Positions 38,978-48,330 of a stretch of 64,000 bases of DNA are shown here, piece by piece. Positions within the stretch are counted from its first letter, which is position 1. Every line of letters starts with the position of its first letter. Origin of the DNA: Pseudomonadota bacterium (lineage in GTDB: Bacteria; Pseudomonadota; Gammaproteobacteria; Steroidobacterales; Steroidobacteraceae); the NCBI GenBank assembly GCA_021792755.1, contig JAJYUA010000009.1, positions 62,001 to 126,000 of the forward strand. The letters run 5' to 3'. The translations under genes and the position numbers were made by a program. Below the pieces are notes generated by a model. It was not told the DNA's origin. It saw only the letters and a program-made list of their open reading frames with translations, and made no database searches.

Positions 38978-40189
38978 TCATCCGTCCACCGGCGCGAGGC
39001 TCGCGAGCAGCATCTGCGCCACGGACTCCTCGTGCACCGCCAAAGCCCTTTCCGCCATGGTTGCGGCGAGCCTGGGATCCCACACCGCCTCGACACGACC
39101 GCTCGCGGGCAGCGGTGACCCGCCTGCCTCGCAGGCGGCAAGGTAATCGTCTGCGCCGAAGCGCCACGCCTGCGCCCCCAGTGCCCGGAGCAGGAAATTC
39201 CCGATCGTGAGTCCCGGCCAGTCGAAATCCCCGTGATAGCGTAGCCGCGCGCCGGCTGCGGCTAGGCCCTCGAGCAAGGTGCGCTGTGCGGCCGACGGCA
39301 TGCCGTCGGTACAGACCAGTGGTGCGCACCTGCCGCCCAGCCTGTCGGCCGCGATCGCGACGATGCTCGGGTTCTCGCACACGAAGACATCACGGCCCGC
39401 GACGGCCCACGCCGGAGGATCACGTAACAGCCTGCGCAACGAGAGATGGATGGGCTCGCCCGCCGTCAGCACGCCATCGGCAGGTTGCCGCACCGGCAGA
39501 TTGAGGCACAATGCCGGAGCGGCGAGCTCGTTCACGCTGACGCCGAGCTTTGCCCACTGCTCGCGCGGCCGATCGAGGCGATCCTCGCGCCGTGCGGCGG
39601 CACAAGCGTGCAACACCAGCGTGGCGACCGCGGATCCCGCATCGAGCGCATGCGAATCACCCAACGCCTGCGCGGCCAACTGGGCGAGCGGGATGCCATC
39701 CGCCGGCAATCTTGCTAGAACCCGTTGCGCCCGGGCAAGGATCGATTGCGCGCCGCCCGGATCGCGGCCGGCGAGCCGCTTGAGCAGCGCCGCGCCGCCC
39801 GGCTCGCCGACGACCGCTTTCAGCCTCGGCTCATGCGCTTCCTCCAGTGCCCGTTGCCACGCTTGCTCGCGCGCCTGCCGCTGCGCCTTCAAGTCCTCGA
39901 CGGGACCGTCGAGCATCTCGAGCGCACGGCGCAGGCTTGGCGCGAGCCCGGCGCGCGCGAGCGCTGCATCGAGTTCGGTCATGCGCAGGCGCATCGAGCC
40001 GGCCGACCTCACTGGCCGCCCCGTCAGTCCCTCCAGCGCGCGCCGCTCGGCGACATCCAGCCGCCCGAGTGTGAACTCCCCGCCTGGCGAGCCGCGCTCG
40101 TACCGGGAGCGCAATCGGCGGCGCAGCTCCGCAAGCTCCGGGCCGCCAAGCAGCCGCCGCAAGCGCTCGAGTCCGGCTCCTTGGTCCAT
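38978..40189 (-). CDS. jetD: Wadjet nuclease subunit JetD (TIGR02679 / DUF2399-DUF3323)
   Basis: This 403-residue protein matches the TIGR02679 family: an N-terminal DUF3323-like helical part (ERLRRLLGGPELAELRRRLR) and a C-terminal DUF2399 Toprim-like part. The likely acidic metal site is E272 (FVCENPSIVAIAAD) with D321 and D323 (YHGDFDWPGLTIGN), the E ... DxD pattern of Toprim nucleases and topoisomerases. In characterised Wadjet systems JetD is the nuclease that cuts plasmid DNA once the SMC complex has enclosed it. It is last in the operon, four bases after jetC. Confidence 0.88.
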   Translation of the reverse strand: MDQGAGLERLRRLLGGPELAELRRRLRSRYERGSPGGEFTLGRLDVAERRALEGLTGRPVRSAGSMRLRMTELDAALARAGLAPSLRRALEMLDGPVEDLKAQRQAREQAWQRALEEAHEPRLKAVVGEPGGAALLKRLAGRDPGGAQSILARAQRVLARLPADGIPLAQLAAQALGDSHALDAGSAVATLVLHACAAARREDRLDRPREQWAKLGVSVNELAAPALCLNLPVRQPADGVLTAGEPIHLSLRRLLRDPPAWAVAGRDVFVCENPSIVAIAADRLGGRCAPLVCTDGMPSAAQRTLLEGLAAAGARLRYHGDFDWPGLTIGNFLLRALGAQAWRFGADDYLAACEAGGSPLPASGRVEAVWDPRLAATMAERALAVHEESVAQMLLASLAPVDG

Positions 40190-40193
40190 GGCT

Positions 40194-43100
40194 TCACGCC
40201 GTCAGCTCGAGTTGTGTGTCGCCACGGGCTTTGGAAGCCGCTTCCGCGGCGCAGGCTTCCAGGGGTGGAAAGCGTCGCGCATGATCCTCCTCCCTGCGCC
40301 GCTCGCGGCCGTCCCACGTCCAGCGCGTCACCAGCACCGCGTCCATGCCTTCCCGGCGGATGAGCTGGCAGATCGCAAGTCCCGGCAGCTCCGGATAGCA
40401 ACCCCATTCCCGCTCGCTGGTCATCACGAAATCGAGATCGAACTCCCTGATCAGCGCCATGCAACCGGCGCGGGCCTCATCATCGATGCCGGCGAACGCC
40501 TCATCGAGCAGCACGAGTCTCGGGGCGTGCTCGTGCGCGCTCCAGTAGTGGCTGCTGGCACCGGCAAAAAGCGGCACCGTCAGGCCCAGTGCGCGCTCGC
40601 CGCTCGAGGCGGGTCCGGAAAGCGGCCGCCACTGCCTGTCTTGCTGGCGCTCGACGCGAAACCGGTGCCAGCGGCGATAGTCGAGCGCGCGCGCGAGGCC
40701 CTCGACGAGCGTGGATTGTTCCTCGCGCGCGCGCTCGGCGCTGATGCGGGCCTGGAGGAATTCGCCCACCTCGCGGCGGTCCTCCGGCGACCAGGCGTCG
40801 GGGTTGGTCTTCAGCAGCCGCTTGCGCGCCTCGATGAGGCCGGCGACCGACCCTTCCGTCTGCTCGGGCAGCGGCTGCCAGTCGAGCCGGAAGCGCACGC
40901 CTGTCGAGGTCGGACGCTTCTCGAGCTCGGCGTTGATGAGGCGCACCCGCTCCTCGGTCTCGATGATGCGGCGCTGGAGGTTGGCGGCGATCTCTTTCTC
41001 GAGGTGGCTCTCGAGGATCTCCCGCTCCTTCGCCGTCAGCGTGAGACGCCTCGCCTCGATGTCGCCGTCCAACAACTGGCGCAGCGTGTCGGGTCTTTGA
41101 GGACGCTCGTGGTAGAAGATGCTTACAGCCAATCCGTGGTCGCTGACATCGGCGCTGAGCTTGTGCCCCTGCGCGGACATGGCGGTCTGAAGCTCGGCGA
41201 GATCGCGGCTGATCGCGTTCTGAACCCGGTTCCAGGCCGGCTCGTCGGCCGTGACGTCGGCGAGCGCCTGCTCGGCCCGCCGCGCCGCAGCGAGCGCCGT
41301 CTCGATGCCCCAGGGAGCCGCCGGATCCGGCAGCGGCACGTCCGGCACCGCGACGCTGAAGAGGCCCGTCAGAGTTGCAAAAGCCTGCAGCTCATCGACC
41401 GCCTGCCGGCGCGCAGCGGCGCGCTCGGTGAGCTGCTCGCGCAGATCGTCGCGGTGCGTCTGCGCAGCGCCGTGCTCGCCGGTGGACTCGATCCACTGCC
41501 GCTGAGCACGCGTGTAAGCCGCCTTGTGCTCGTCCCGAGTTGAGTGGGCTAGCTTGAGATCGCGCAGCAGCTCCTCGACAGCCTTGCCTACCGATTCCTG
41601 CAGGACCGCGAGCGTCTCTTGCGCCTCGAGCAATATGCGTCGCTTGGCCGATCGGTCCTCGACAGTCGCCTCGGCGTCCAGTCGCGCCCGCGCTTCGCGC
41701 TCGAGCTGCAGCGCGAGCTCCTCCAGCGTGCCCTGATGTTCTCGGGCCGCGCTCACCAATTCGCCGGCCTCGAGACGGAATGCGTCCAGGCTCTCCGCCA
41801 GACGCTCGATTCCAGCCGCATCCCGAGGCAGGCGCAGACTCTGCGCATCGAGCTCGAGCGCATCCCGGGCGCGAGCGAGCGCATTCTCCGCCGACGCCAG
41901 CCTCGAATCCGCCTCGCCGAGGCTCTCCTGCGCCTGGCGGCGAACCTGCTCGGCCGCCGCCCGATCCGCGTGTGCCCGCAGAAGCGGATCATCGGACGGG
42001 CAGCTGTCCTGCTCGCGAGCGGCGCGCGCGCGCCGCTGATCGATCCGCGCGCCGACCCCGTCACACTCCTCGAGCGCGGCGGCGATTTCGCCGAGGCGTG
42101 TGAGAATTTCGCCGAGCCGGAATCGGCGCGCGGCTTCTCGCGCGGCGTGCCCGATATATCGGGCTTCCGGCTTGGTCCATGCGCCTCGAGCCGGCCCCAA
42201 TCGAAATTCGCCCCGGGGAGAGATCCATGCCTCGGCGATGTGCGGGTCCTCAACGCCGCAGACGATCGAGGCGAGGATCTCTTCGACGGTGCTTGGACTT
42301 ACCGCCGCCGCCGCACCCTCCGGCGGCGCCGTCGGGACCAGCCAGTCAGAAAGTGCCGGCTCGCAAACGGTGCGCGCCGTCAGCACCACATCATGCAAAG
42401 TAGACTCCCAGACCGTTCCGTCCGGCGTCACCCAGGCATCCAGCAGCCCCGACGCCTCGAGCGCCGCCTCGAGGCCCGCGCGGTCCGCCTCGGGCACCAC
42501 CGGCGAGAAGTCCACGAGTTGCCAGAGCGGTGCGCCCGCCCTTCCCGAGCGGCCCGCCGCGTCCCGGGCATGCGGCGCCGGCGGTGTGGGGGTCTCACCC
42601 GTTTCCAGCCGCAGCCGCTCCCTTTCGAGCTCGTCGCGCTCCAAACTCAACTGCTCGCGCCGCGCATCGAGTGCGGCTCTGCGCGCGGCGAGTTGCCGCT
42701 CATGCTCCTGCCAGGCCCGATTGACGGCCTGGCGCAGCGGGTTCGGGCCGCTCAGCGCCTCGACCCACAGCGTCAGCTCGCCGAGCAGATCTTCCGAGTC
42801 CGGTATCGAAAGTGCCTCCAGTGCGCTCACGTGAAGTCTCCACCCTCGGGCGAGCTGGGTGCCCGCCTCCTGCAGCGCGGCGAGGGCCTGGGCGGATCCC
42901 GCCGTCGCCGCCTCGAACCCCTCGGCGCGGCGCATCCGCTCGCTTCGTGCCGCCGAGCAGGCCTGATCGGCGGCGGCCGCCTCGCCAAGCCGCTTGCGAA
43001 CGACGGTCATCTGCTCGCGGCGCCGTGCTTCCGCACCTCGAACCTTGGCGCGCAAGTCATCGAGAAAGCGCCCGCCCGCCTCCTTCAGCCCGTCGGGAAA

Positions 43101-44375
43101 CCCGACCTGCGCAAGCGCGCGGGAATGCACCGCTTCGATGCCGCTCGACTGCGCAAGTTCGCAGACCCGCCGATCGAGCTCCACCAGGCGGGAGCGCGTG
43201 GCATCGGCCCTCTGCCGGCGCCGTGCCGCTGCCTCCTCCTCCAGAGACAGGCGGGAGTGCGCCGTGGCCACCCGCTTCTCCGCTTCTTCAAAGCTTGCGA
43301 GACACTCCGCCGCCCGTTGCTGTGCGTCGGCGATCCGCCGCGCATCCCGCATGGTTGGATGGGTCTCGAGCACGCTGATCCGCTGAGCGTCGGCGGCGAG
43401 CTGCGCATCGAGTCTCTCGGTTTCCGCACGCCATTGCGTTACCGCGGCTGTAGCGCGCTCGAGCGCCGCCTCGGCCGCGCTCAACTGCCGGCTGGACTCG
43501 TCGAAAGCCGTCTGCGACTGACGGAGCACCCGGGCTCGGCGCCTCGTGGCCACTTGCGCATAGCGCTGATAGCGCTCGCCGAACGCCGAGACCGCCTTGC
43601 GCATGGCCTCGAGTTCCTCGAGCTCCCGGCGCAGCTCCTCGAGCTGTGCCATCGCGTCCGCGACCACCTCGAGCGCGTCACGGTCAAGAGGCGTCAGCGC
43701 CTCGGTGAGCGCGTCTGACAGTCGATCCTCGTCCGGTTGCTTCGATAGCTGGGGCTGACGAAGCTGGATCAGGGTGTTGACGAGCGCCGCGTAGCGCTCG
43801 TTGCCGAGCCGGAACAGCCGTTCGTCCACGGCTCGTTTGTAATCCTGCGCGGTCTGGAAGACGTGTCCGCGCTCACCAATGGCCTCGACGAGCCGTTCCC
43901 GGGTAAGCGCCGTCTTTTGCGCAGTCGTGAGCCACAAGTCCGCGCCGATCCGCTGCTCGGTCAGAAAATACCAGGCGTCGACCCCGCTGCGCCCCGCCAC
44001 GGCGCGCAGTCCGCAACCCAGTGTCAGGATCACTGCATTGCCTGCCTCATCGATCCGCCCGAGCTCGAGCCAAGTGTAGCCGATGCGCCTCTCGAACCGC
44101 CCGCCCATCAGCAGGTTCCACTCCATGCGCTTGTTGCGATCACCATCCGGCTCGATGCGCGCCGGCGTGAGATTGGCGTCGAGCAGAAACGGCAGGGTGA
44201 GCGAAAGCACCTTCGACTTGCCGGTCCCGTTGTTGCCACGCAGCAGAAGATGGCCGTCGCGAAACCAGAACTCCTCGACGTCGTAATGGTACAGCTCCAC
44301 CAGCCCGAGGCGCAGCGGCTGCCACCTGTGCCGTGCCGGCTGTGGCAGATCGATCGATGGCGCCCCGGATGTCAT
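40194..44375 (-). CDS. jetC: Wadjet SMC-like ATPase JetC (TIGR02680)
   Basis: This 1,393-residue SMC/MukB-like ATPase has Walker A GNNGTGKS at residues 47-54, long coiled-coil stretches rich in Glu, Arg, Ala and Leu through the middle (for example QLSLERDELERERLRLETGE), and a C-terminal head with signature SGERALGLTVPLFAGASSHY and Walker B LVLLDEAFAGIDDEARAGCM. It matches the TIGR02680 family. In Wadjet it extrudes DNA loops and senses closed circles. The ATG at 44375 overlaps the jetB stop by four bases (ATGA). A longer frame upstream runs through jetB and is not real. Confidence 0.92.
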   Translation of the reverse strand: MTSGAPSIDLPQPARHRWQPLRLGLVELYHYDVEEFWFRDGHLLLRGNNGTGKSKVLSLTLPFLLDANLTPARIEPDGDRNKRMEWNLLMGGRFERRIGYTWLELGRIDEAGNAVILTLGCGLRAVAGRSGVDAWYFLTEQRIGADLWLTTAQKTALTRERLVEAIGERGHVFQTAQDYKRAVDERLFRLGNERYAALVNTLIQLRQPQLSKQPDEDRLSDALTEALTPLDRDALEVVADAMAQLEELRRELEELEAMRKAVSAFGERYQRYAQVATRRRARVLRQSQTAFDESSRQLSAAEAALERATAAVTQWRAETERLDAQLAADAQRISVLETHPTMRDARRIADAQQRAAECLASFEEAEKRVATAHSRLSLEEEAAARRRQRADATRSRLVELDRRVCELAQSSGIEAVHSRALAQVGFPDGLKEAGGRFLDDLRAKVRGAEARRREQMTVVRKRLGEAAAADQACSAARSERMRRAEGFEAATAGSAQALAALQEAGTQLARGWRLHVSALEALSIPDSEDLLGELTLWVEALSGPNPLRQAVNRAWQEHERQLAARRAALDARREQLSLERDELERERLRLETGETPTPPAPHARDAAGRSGRAGAPLWQLVDFSPVVPEADRAGLEAALEASGLLDAWVTPDGTVWESTLHDVVLTARTVCEPALSDWLVPTAPPEGAAAAVSPSTVEEILASIVCGVEDPHIAEAWISPRGEFRLGPARGAWTKPEARYIGHAAREAARRFRLGEILTRLGEIAAALEECDGVGARIDQRRARAAREQDSCPSDDPLLRAHADRAAAEQVRRQAQESLGEADSRLASAENALARARDALELDAQSLRLPRDAAGIERLAESLDAFRLEAGELVSAAREHQGTLEELALQLEREARARLDAEATVEDRSAKRRILLEAQETLAVLQESVGKAVEELLRDLKLAHSTRDEHKAAYTRAQRQWIESTGEHGAAQTHRDDLREQLTERAAARRQAVDELQAFATLTGLFSVAVPDVPLPDPAAPWGIETALAAARRAEQALADVTADEPAWNRVQNAISRDLAELQTAMSAQGHKLSADVSDHGLAVSIFYHERPQRPDTLRQLLDGDIEARRLTLTAKEREILESHLEKEIAANLQRRIIETEERVRLINAELEKRPTSTGVRFRLDWQPLPEQTEGSVAGLIEARKRLLKTNPDAWSPEDRREVGEFLQARISAERAREEQSTLVEGLARALDYRRWHRFRVERQQDRQWRPLSGPASSGERALGLTVPLFAGASSHYWSAHEHAPRLVLLDEAFAGIDDEARAGCMALIREFDLDFVMTSEREWGCYPELPGLAICQLIRREGMDAVLVTRWTWDGRERRREEDHARRFPPLEACAAEAASKARGDTQLELTA

Positions 44376-45583
44376 ACGGCCGCTTGCTCCCGCCGGCGTG
44401 CCTCGCGCACGGCATAGCGCATGAGCGCCGGACGCGCCCAGACACTGCCTTGCACCTTGCGCACCAAGTTCAGCGCTTCGAGACACTCGATCGCCTGGGC
44501 CGCCAGTTCGGCCTCTGCGCCGGGCGCGCGGGCCTCCTTTCGCCAGTAGCGGCCGTACCGGTCTGCCGCCGTGCGCAGGTAGGCGGCCAGCTCGTGCATC
44601 GAATGCAGCCGCTGAGGCTCGTCCCGCGAGGCCGCCGCCAGATGCTCGGCAAGCAGCAGCGTCGCATGTGCCAGGGTGCCGACCGCGGGCAGCTGCCGAT
44701 CCGACAGCTCGCCTTCCTCGTCGACCAGCGCCAGGCCTTCGAAGCGCAGCTCCGGCACCAGGCCAGCGGCGGTCGCCAGGCGCGCCGCCATAGGTCCGCG
44801 CTGACTCATCATGTATTGGCGCTCCTCCTCGGTAAGTTCGTCGTGATAGACCACCGGATCGTCGAGGAGCTGGCGGCTCAGACGGTGCCGCAGCGCCGTC
44901 CGCCGCCCCTCCGTCGTGTCGGGAACATACTCTTCGACCAATGCCGCCAATACGTGCTCCAGCCCGAGCCGCTCGCCGGCCGCGGCCGCAGCGATGAGAC
45001 TCGCGCCGCGCGGGCTTGCAGGCAACGTAGCGAGGATCCTGCGGTTCACGTCGTAGAGCACATCGCCGGTGCGATTGACATACGTCTCCTCGTCTCCGGC
45101 GACGCGCGACAGCGCGCCGTGCCCCAGAAGAAAGCGACACACCTGAACGAGCGCCCGGCGGTGATGATGCGACTCGAGGGTGAATTCGAATCCGCGCTGT
45201 CCGAGCTGCGGGTCCGCCGCGGCATCGAGGAGCTGCTCGCCAAGCCGCCGCAGGGTAATCTGGGACTCACCGCGCTCCAGCACCGAGCAAACGAGGCAGA
45301 GAAGCGCGTAACGCTCCCGGTCGAAGTCGGGCAGCCCGCGGGTACCATCGGCCGTGTTGGCAGGCGTCTTGTAAAGACGCGCGAAACCGCGCTCGACATG
45401 AAGGCGCCATCCGCTCTCGCGCGCAAGCCAGTCGCGCAAATGATCGGCGTGTCGGCGCACGAGCGCATACTCCTCGCTGCCTCCGGCAAGGAGGGGGCGC
45501 ATCAGGAGAGCACGCAGAGCGCGCTCGCGTTCGTCTTCCGCCTGGCGCGTCAGGACGTCGGTCAAGCCAAGCTCCTGACCCAT
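44372..45583 (-). CDS. jetB: Wadjet subunit JetB (TIGR02678 / DUF2398)
   Basis: This 403-residue protein matches the TIGR02678 family. Family-like stretches include ERERALRALLMRPLLAGGSE, LPDFDRERYALLCLVCSVLE, and GDVLYDVNRRILATLPASP. It is the kite-like or winged-helix subunit that bridges the SMC heads with JetA, comparable to MukE. It starts three bases after jetA ends and overlaps jetC by four bases, so the proteins are made together in set ratios. No truncation is visible. Confidence 0.87.
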   Translation of the reverse strand: MGQELGLTDVLTRQAEDERERALRALLMRPLLAGGSEEYALVRRHADHLRDWLARESGWRLHVERGFARLYKTPANTADGTRGLPDFDRERYALLCLVCSVLERGESQITLRRLGEQLLDAAADPQLGQRGFEFTLESHHHRRALVQVCRFLLGHGALSRVAGDEETYVNRTGDVLYDVNRRILATLPASPRGASLIAAAAAGERLGLEHVLAALVEEYVPDTTEGRRTALRHRLSRQLLDDPVVYHDELTEEERQYMMSQRGPMAARLATAAGLVPELRFEGLALVDEEGELSDRQLPAVGTLAHATLLLAEHLAAASRDEPQRLHSMHELAAYLRTAADRYGRYWRKEARAPGAEAELAAQAIECLEALNLVRKVQGSVWARPALMRYAVREARRREQAAV

Positions 45584-45586
45584 GGC

Positions 45587-47101
45587 CTAAGACTCCCGAA
45601 TCGTAATGAGGTGGTCCCGCCCCGCGAACCACCCGAGCTCCGTCTCGATCTTCGCCTGTTGAGCGTTCTCGAGCGGCTCGAGCCGGACGAGCAGCGTACC
45701 GTCACCCGTCAGGCGCTCGACCGGTCTGTCCGGATGGGTCTGCGAGGCCAGCGCCTCCCCGAGCAGTGTCAGAAAGAGCCGGAAAGCGTGCCGGTCGAGG
45801 ACCCCGAGCTCGGAAAGCCGGATTGGGCTGCCCGTGGCGAGGCGGCGCCGGGCCGCCTGCGTCTGGGCGGACTCCTCCGCGACGCGCGCGGCAAGTTGCG
45901 CTCGCTCGGCTGATCGATCCCTGATCCGTGGTGGGGCCCCGCGCGTCGGCAGGACACCTTGCTCGCGAAGCTGCGGGAAGACTTCAATCGGCGGGGCGTC
46001 CTTCCACGAGACGGAGGTGCCGACATCGCGTTCCCTCGGCGCGAGAGCCAGATGACGGGCCGGCGACAGTGCGAAGGCTGCACGCCACAGCCGGTGCGCC
46101 TCGTCATTGCCGCTCGCCTCGAGAAACCAGAGCGCCAGGCGCCGGAAGTCCGCCGCGCGATCGCTTCGGCCGGCTCTGCGCTCGTTCAGCGCGGCGACGG
46201 CCTGCAACAGCCGGGGAATGGCGGCGAGCGCGCTCTTGCGCAAAAGCTCCGCCTGCGAGTAGCCCCGGCCCTCGGAGAGAAACCAGCGCCTGAGCCCCGC
46301 CCAGCGCTCCCGCCAGGCGGTCAGCCGCGCCGCCGCGGACTGCTCCTGCGCCTCGGCGTCCCCCGGGGCGACATCGCGCGCCTCGCGCCCGACCGCCACC
46401 TCGAGCAGCGCAGACTCTTTCGGTACGAGCAGCGCGAGCAGCTCGACGATCTGGCTCGAGCGCGTCACCAGATCGCCGATGAAGCGCTCGAGGTAATCGA
46501 TCAGACGCGATTTGAAGCTCATCACCACGCCGGCCTCGGCCCGCGCCAGGTCGATCGAGCGGGAGAGGCCCGTCATGAAGGCCTCGGCGTTGGCGGCAAG
46601 ACCCTCGAAAACATGCACGAGATCGCGCAACGTCGCGTGGATCTTGGCCGCATCCATCGGCTCTTCGCGCGAGAGCTCGGAGAGCGCGAGCAGCCTCGCC
46701 CGGATATCCTCGAGCGCCACGGATTGCAGCTCGGCGCGCCGCGCGAGCGTGGCGACGAAGACCCTCAATCCCGCCTCGACCGCCTCGCCCCCGGATGTCA
46801 GCCGGTAAAGAAGACGCTTGCGATAGAAGTCCTCGATGGTGGCGACCCGCGCCGTATCGGGCTGCGCTTGCAGATTCCCCCACTCGACCAGCTGCGCCAG
46901 CGCCTGCTGCGCCTCCTCGAGAGAGGGTCTCTCGTGCGGCCAGCACGCCTCGAGAAGCACCTCATCGGGCCGCAGATGATGGCGGAACTGGCGCCTGGCC
47001 GCCGCGAAGAGGTCCATGATTGCTCGATAGACCGCCGCCTTCTCAGCCGTCACGTGGCTGAAAAGGCTCGAAGCGCAGGCGGGTAGCTCGGTAGTCGGCA
47101 T
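45587..47101 (-). CDS. jetA: Wadjet subunit JetA (TIGR02677 / DUF2397)
   Basis: This 504-residue protein matches the TIGR02677 family, with VTAEKAAVYRAIMDLFAAAR near the start, a winged-helix-like region (EEAQQALAQLVEWGNLQAQP, then RVATIEDFYRKRLLYRLTSG), and LERFIGDLVTRSSQIVELLA in the helical middle. JetA is the kleisin-like subunit (comparable to MukF) that links JetB and JetC. It is the first gene of the operon. ATG 47101 (MPTTELPACASSLFSHV) is chosen because upstream codons read as remnant transposon sequence. No ribosome-binding site stands out. Confidence 0.87.
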   Translation of the reverse strand: MPTTELPACASSLFSHVTAEKAAVYRAIMDLFAAARRQFRHHLRPDEVLLEACWPHERPSLEEAQQALAQLVEWGNLQAQPDTARVATIEDFYRKRLLYRLTSGGEAVEAGLRVFVATLARRAELQSVALEDIRARLLALSELSREEPMDAAKIHATLRDLVHVFEGLAANAEAFMTGLSRSIDLARAEAGVVMSFKSRLIDYLERFIGDLVTRSSQIVELLALLVPKESALLEVAVGREARDVAPGDAEAQEQSAAARLTAWRERWAGLRRWFLSEGRGYSQAELLRKSALAAIPRLLQAVAALNERRAGRSDRAADFRRLALWFLEASGNDEAHRLWRAAFALSPARHLALAPRERDVGTSVSWKDAPPIEVFPQLREQGVLPTRGAPPRIRDRSAERAQLAARVAEESAQTQAARRRLATGSPIRLSELGVLDRHAFRLFLTLLGEALASQTHPDRPVERLTGDGTLLVRLEPLENAQQAKIETELGWFAGRDHLITIRES

Positions 47102-47487
47102 GTGGCCTATTTTGGCATGATTCCCGGGATTCGATGTGCCGAGGCGAGCCGGACAAGCGGCGCGCTTGGCTGCCCGAAGCCTTCCCGACCTCGAGTTCCG
47201 TGATGTCGGCCGGCTGCATCTCGAACCGCAGCCGCAATGCCGTACACGAGATGGGCTCGAGAGCGCGCCGAAGGTCACCTGAACCGTCTGCAACACTGCA
47301 GCCCTCCCCACACGAGTCGCGGGCACCGATCGAGGAACTGCTCGCTCGCACGCGAGCCCTGTTCGGACGAGACCTGGCGTTTGTCGGCGAATTCCGGCTC
47401 GACGAACGGGTCGACCAATGGCGCCGCGCGCCGCTGTCCGATCGCGCGCCGGCGAGAATGCGCCGGGCGAGCTCGCGGGCAGACCGG
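47102..47487. other. Upstream flank of the Wadjet operon
   Basis: About 390 bases between jetA and a decayed transposase. It must hold the operon promoter. Frames here read partly as arginine-rich sequence that may be the decayed end of the ISL3-like transposase; nothing is supported as a gene. Confidence 0.35.
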
Positions 47488-47920
47488 TCATGTGAGCGAG
47501 CAGACGCGCGAGCTCGGCGCGGCGTGCGCCGCGAGCTTGCCGCCTTCGCTCGGCAGTACCGAATGCAGCCCCTTGGGGCGCGGCTCAAGCCGCTGCCTAA
47601 GCCGGCGCATCGCGCCGGTTGCCTCGTCAACCGCTCCGGAGGCACGAGCGATCGGGTGGAATTCGTCGACGATGATCCGGACGTTGCACAACTGCGTCGC
47701 TGACGCTGTGGATGAAGCTCATCGATATGTCGACGCTGATCGACTCGATTTGACCGGGTTTGACACGGCGGGGCCGCAGATTCGCGGCGAAGGCCTCGGC
47801 GGGGGCGGCTTCCTTGCCCGCAGCGAGGTCGATCTGCCGCCGCCGCGCCCCATCCTGGTCCGCAGCGGCGAGGACCGTGACGCAGGCGTGACCTTTGGCG
47901 CGGGAGGACCCAATGGCGTG
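47488..47920 (-). pseudogene. Frameshifted ISL3-type transposase remnant
   Basis: The minus strand reads KGHACVTVLAAADQDG, then DLAAGKEAAPAEAFAANLRP and KPGQIESISVDISMSFIHSV, which fits the ISL3 (IS204/IS1001/IS1165) DDE core (GHxYVTVxADxD...IExVxxDMSxxFI). A frameshift near 47690 leads into NVRIIVDEFHPIARASGAVD followed by EATGAMRR and KGLHSVLPSEGGKLAAHA, the next conserved block (IVFDxFHVxxxAxEAVDEVRR...KGLxxxLL). Both acidic positions are still readable, but the frame is broken and the ends are gone. It flanks the Wadjet operon upstream. Confidence 0.6.
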
Positions 47921-48153
47921 CCGGCTGTCGGACTTCGCCGGGGCCGGCCTCGCCGTGCGCCTCGCCTTTATTCTTGGCGTTTGCACAGGGACCTGACCTG
48001 ACGGCCCGCAGCCCGGTCATGCACACCGCTCGGCGGCGCAACTGAGCGCGTTGATGGCCGATGCGGATCTGAAAGTACCCCCCCTGGGGGCAGAATCAGA
48101 GTAAACTATCGCTGGAATCTATCCTCCCAACGCGACGTGACCAAGGATTCTGA
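47921..48153. other. Spacer before the small-protein pair
   Basis: About 230 bases that may include the far end of the decayed transposase. A short GC palindrome (CCCCCTGGGGG) lies near 48090. It probably holds the promoter for the two genes that follow. Confidence 0.3.
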
Positions 48154-48330
48154 GTGGCAAAACCGAACTACCGCCTGGCAAAAAAGCAGAAGGAGCAAAA
48201 CAGGGTCGCGCGCAAGCTCGAGAAGCAGAAGCGTCGGTCGGCCCGCACGAGCGGCCCCGAAGCGAGCGTGGGGTCGTTGCAGGATCCGCCGGCCGGCCCT
48301 GGTGATCCAACGCCCATGGGCGGAGCATGA
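48154..48330 (+). CDS. Small basic protein (MAKPNY family)
   Basis: This 58-residue protein starts with GTG at 48154 and begins MAKPNYRLAKKQKEQNRVAR, followed by KLEKQKRRSARTSG. Short proteins that begin MAKPNYxxxKRQRExxKKKK are common conserved hypotheticals in proteobacteria. The start follows CCAAGGATTC, a usable ribosome-binding site. The first half is very basic and probably helical, which suggests binding to nucleic acid or ribosome; the tail is disordered. Its stop overlaps the next start by four bases (ATGA). Function unknown. Confidence 0.65.
   Translation: MAKPNYRLAKKQKEQNRVARKLEKQKRRSARTSGPEASVGSLQDPPAGPGDPTPMGGA

Noticed and set aside
41619-43718. 700-codon plus-strand frame opposite jetC
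   Set aside because: It is antisense to the SMC coiled-coil region and has no domain; it is a shadow frame.
48080-48105. GC palindrome CCCCCTGGGGG as an IS end
   Set aside because: Too short and no matching partner or target duplication was found.
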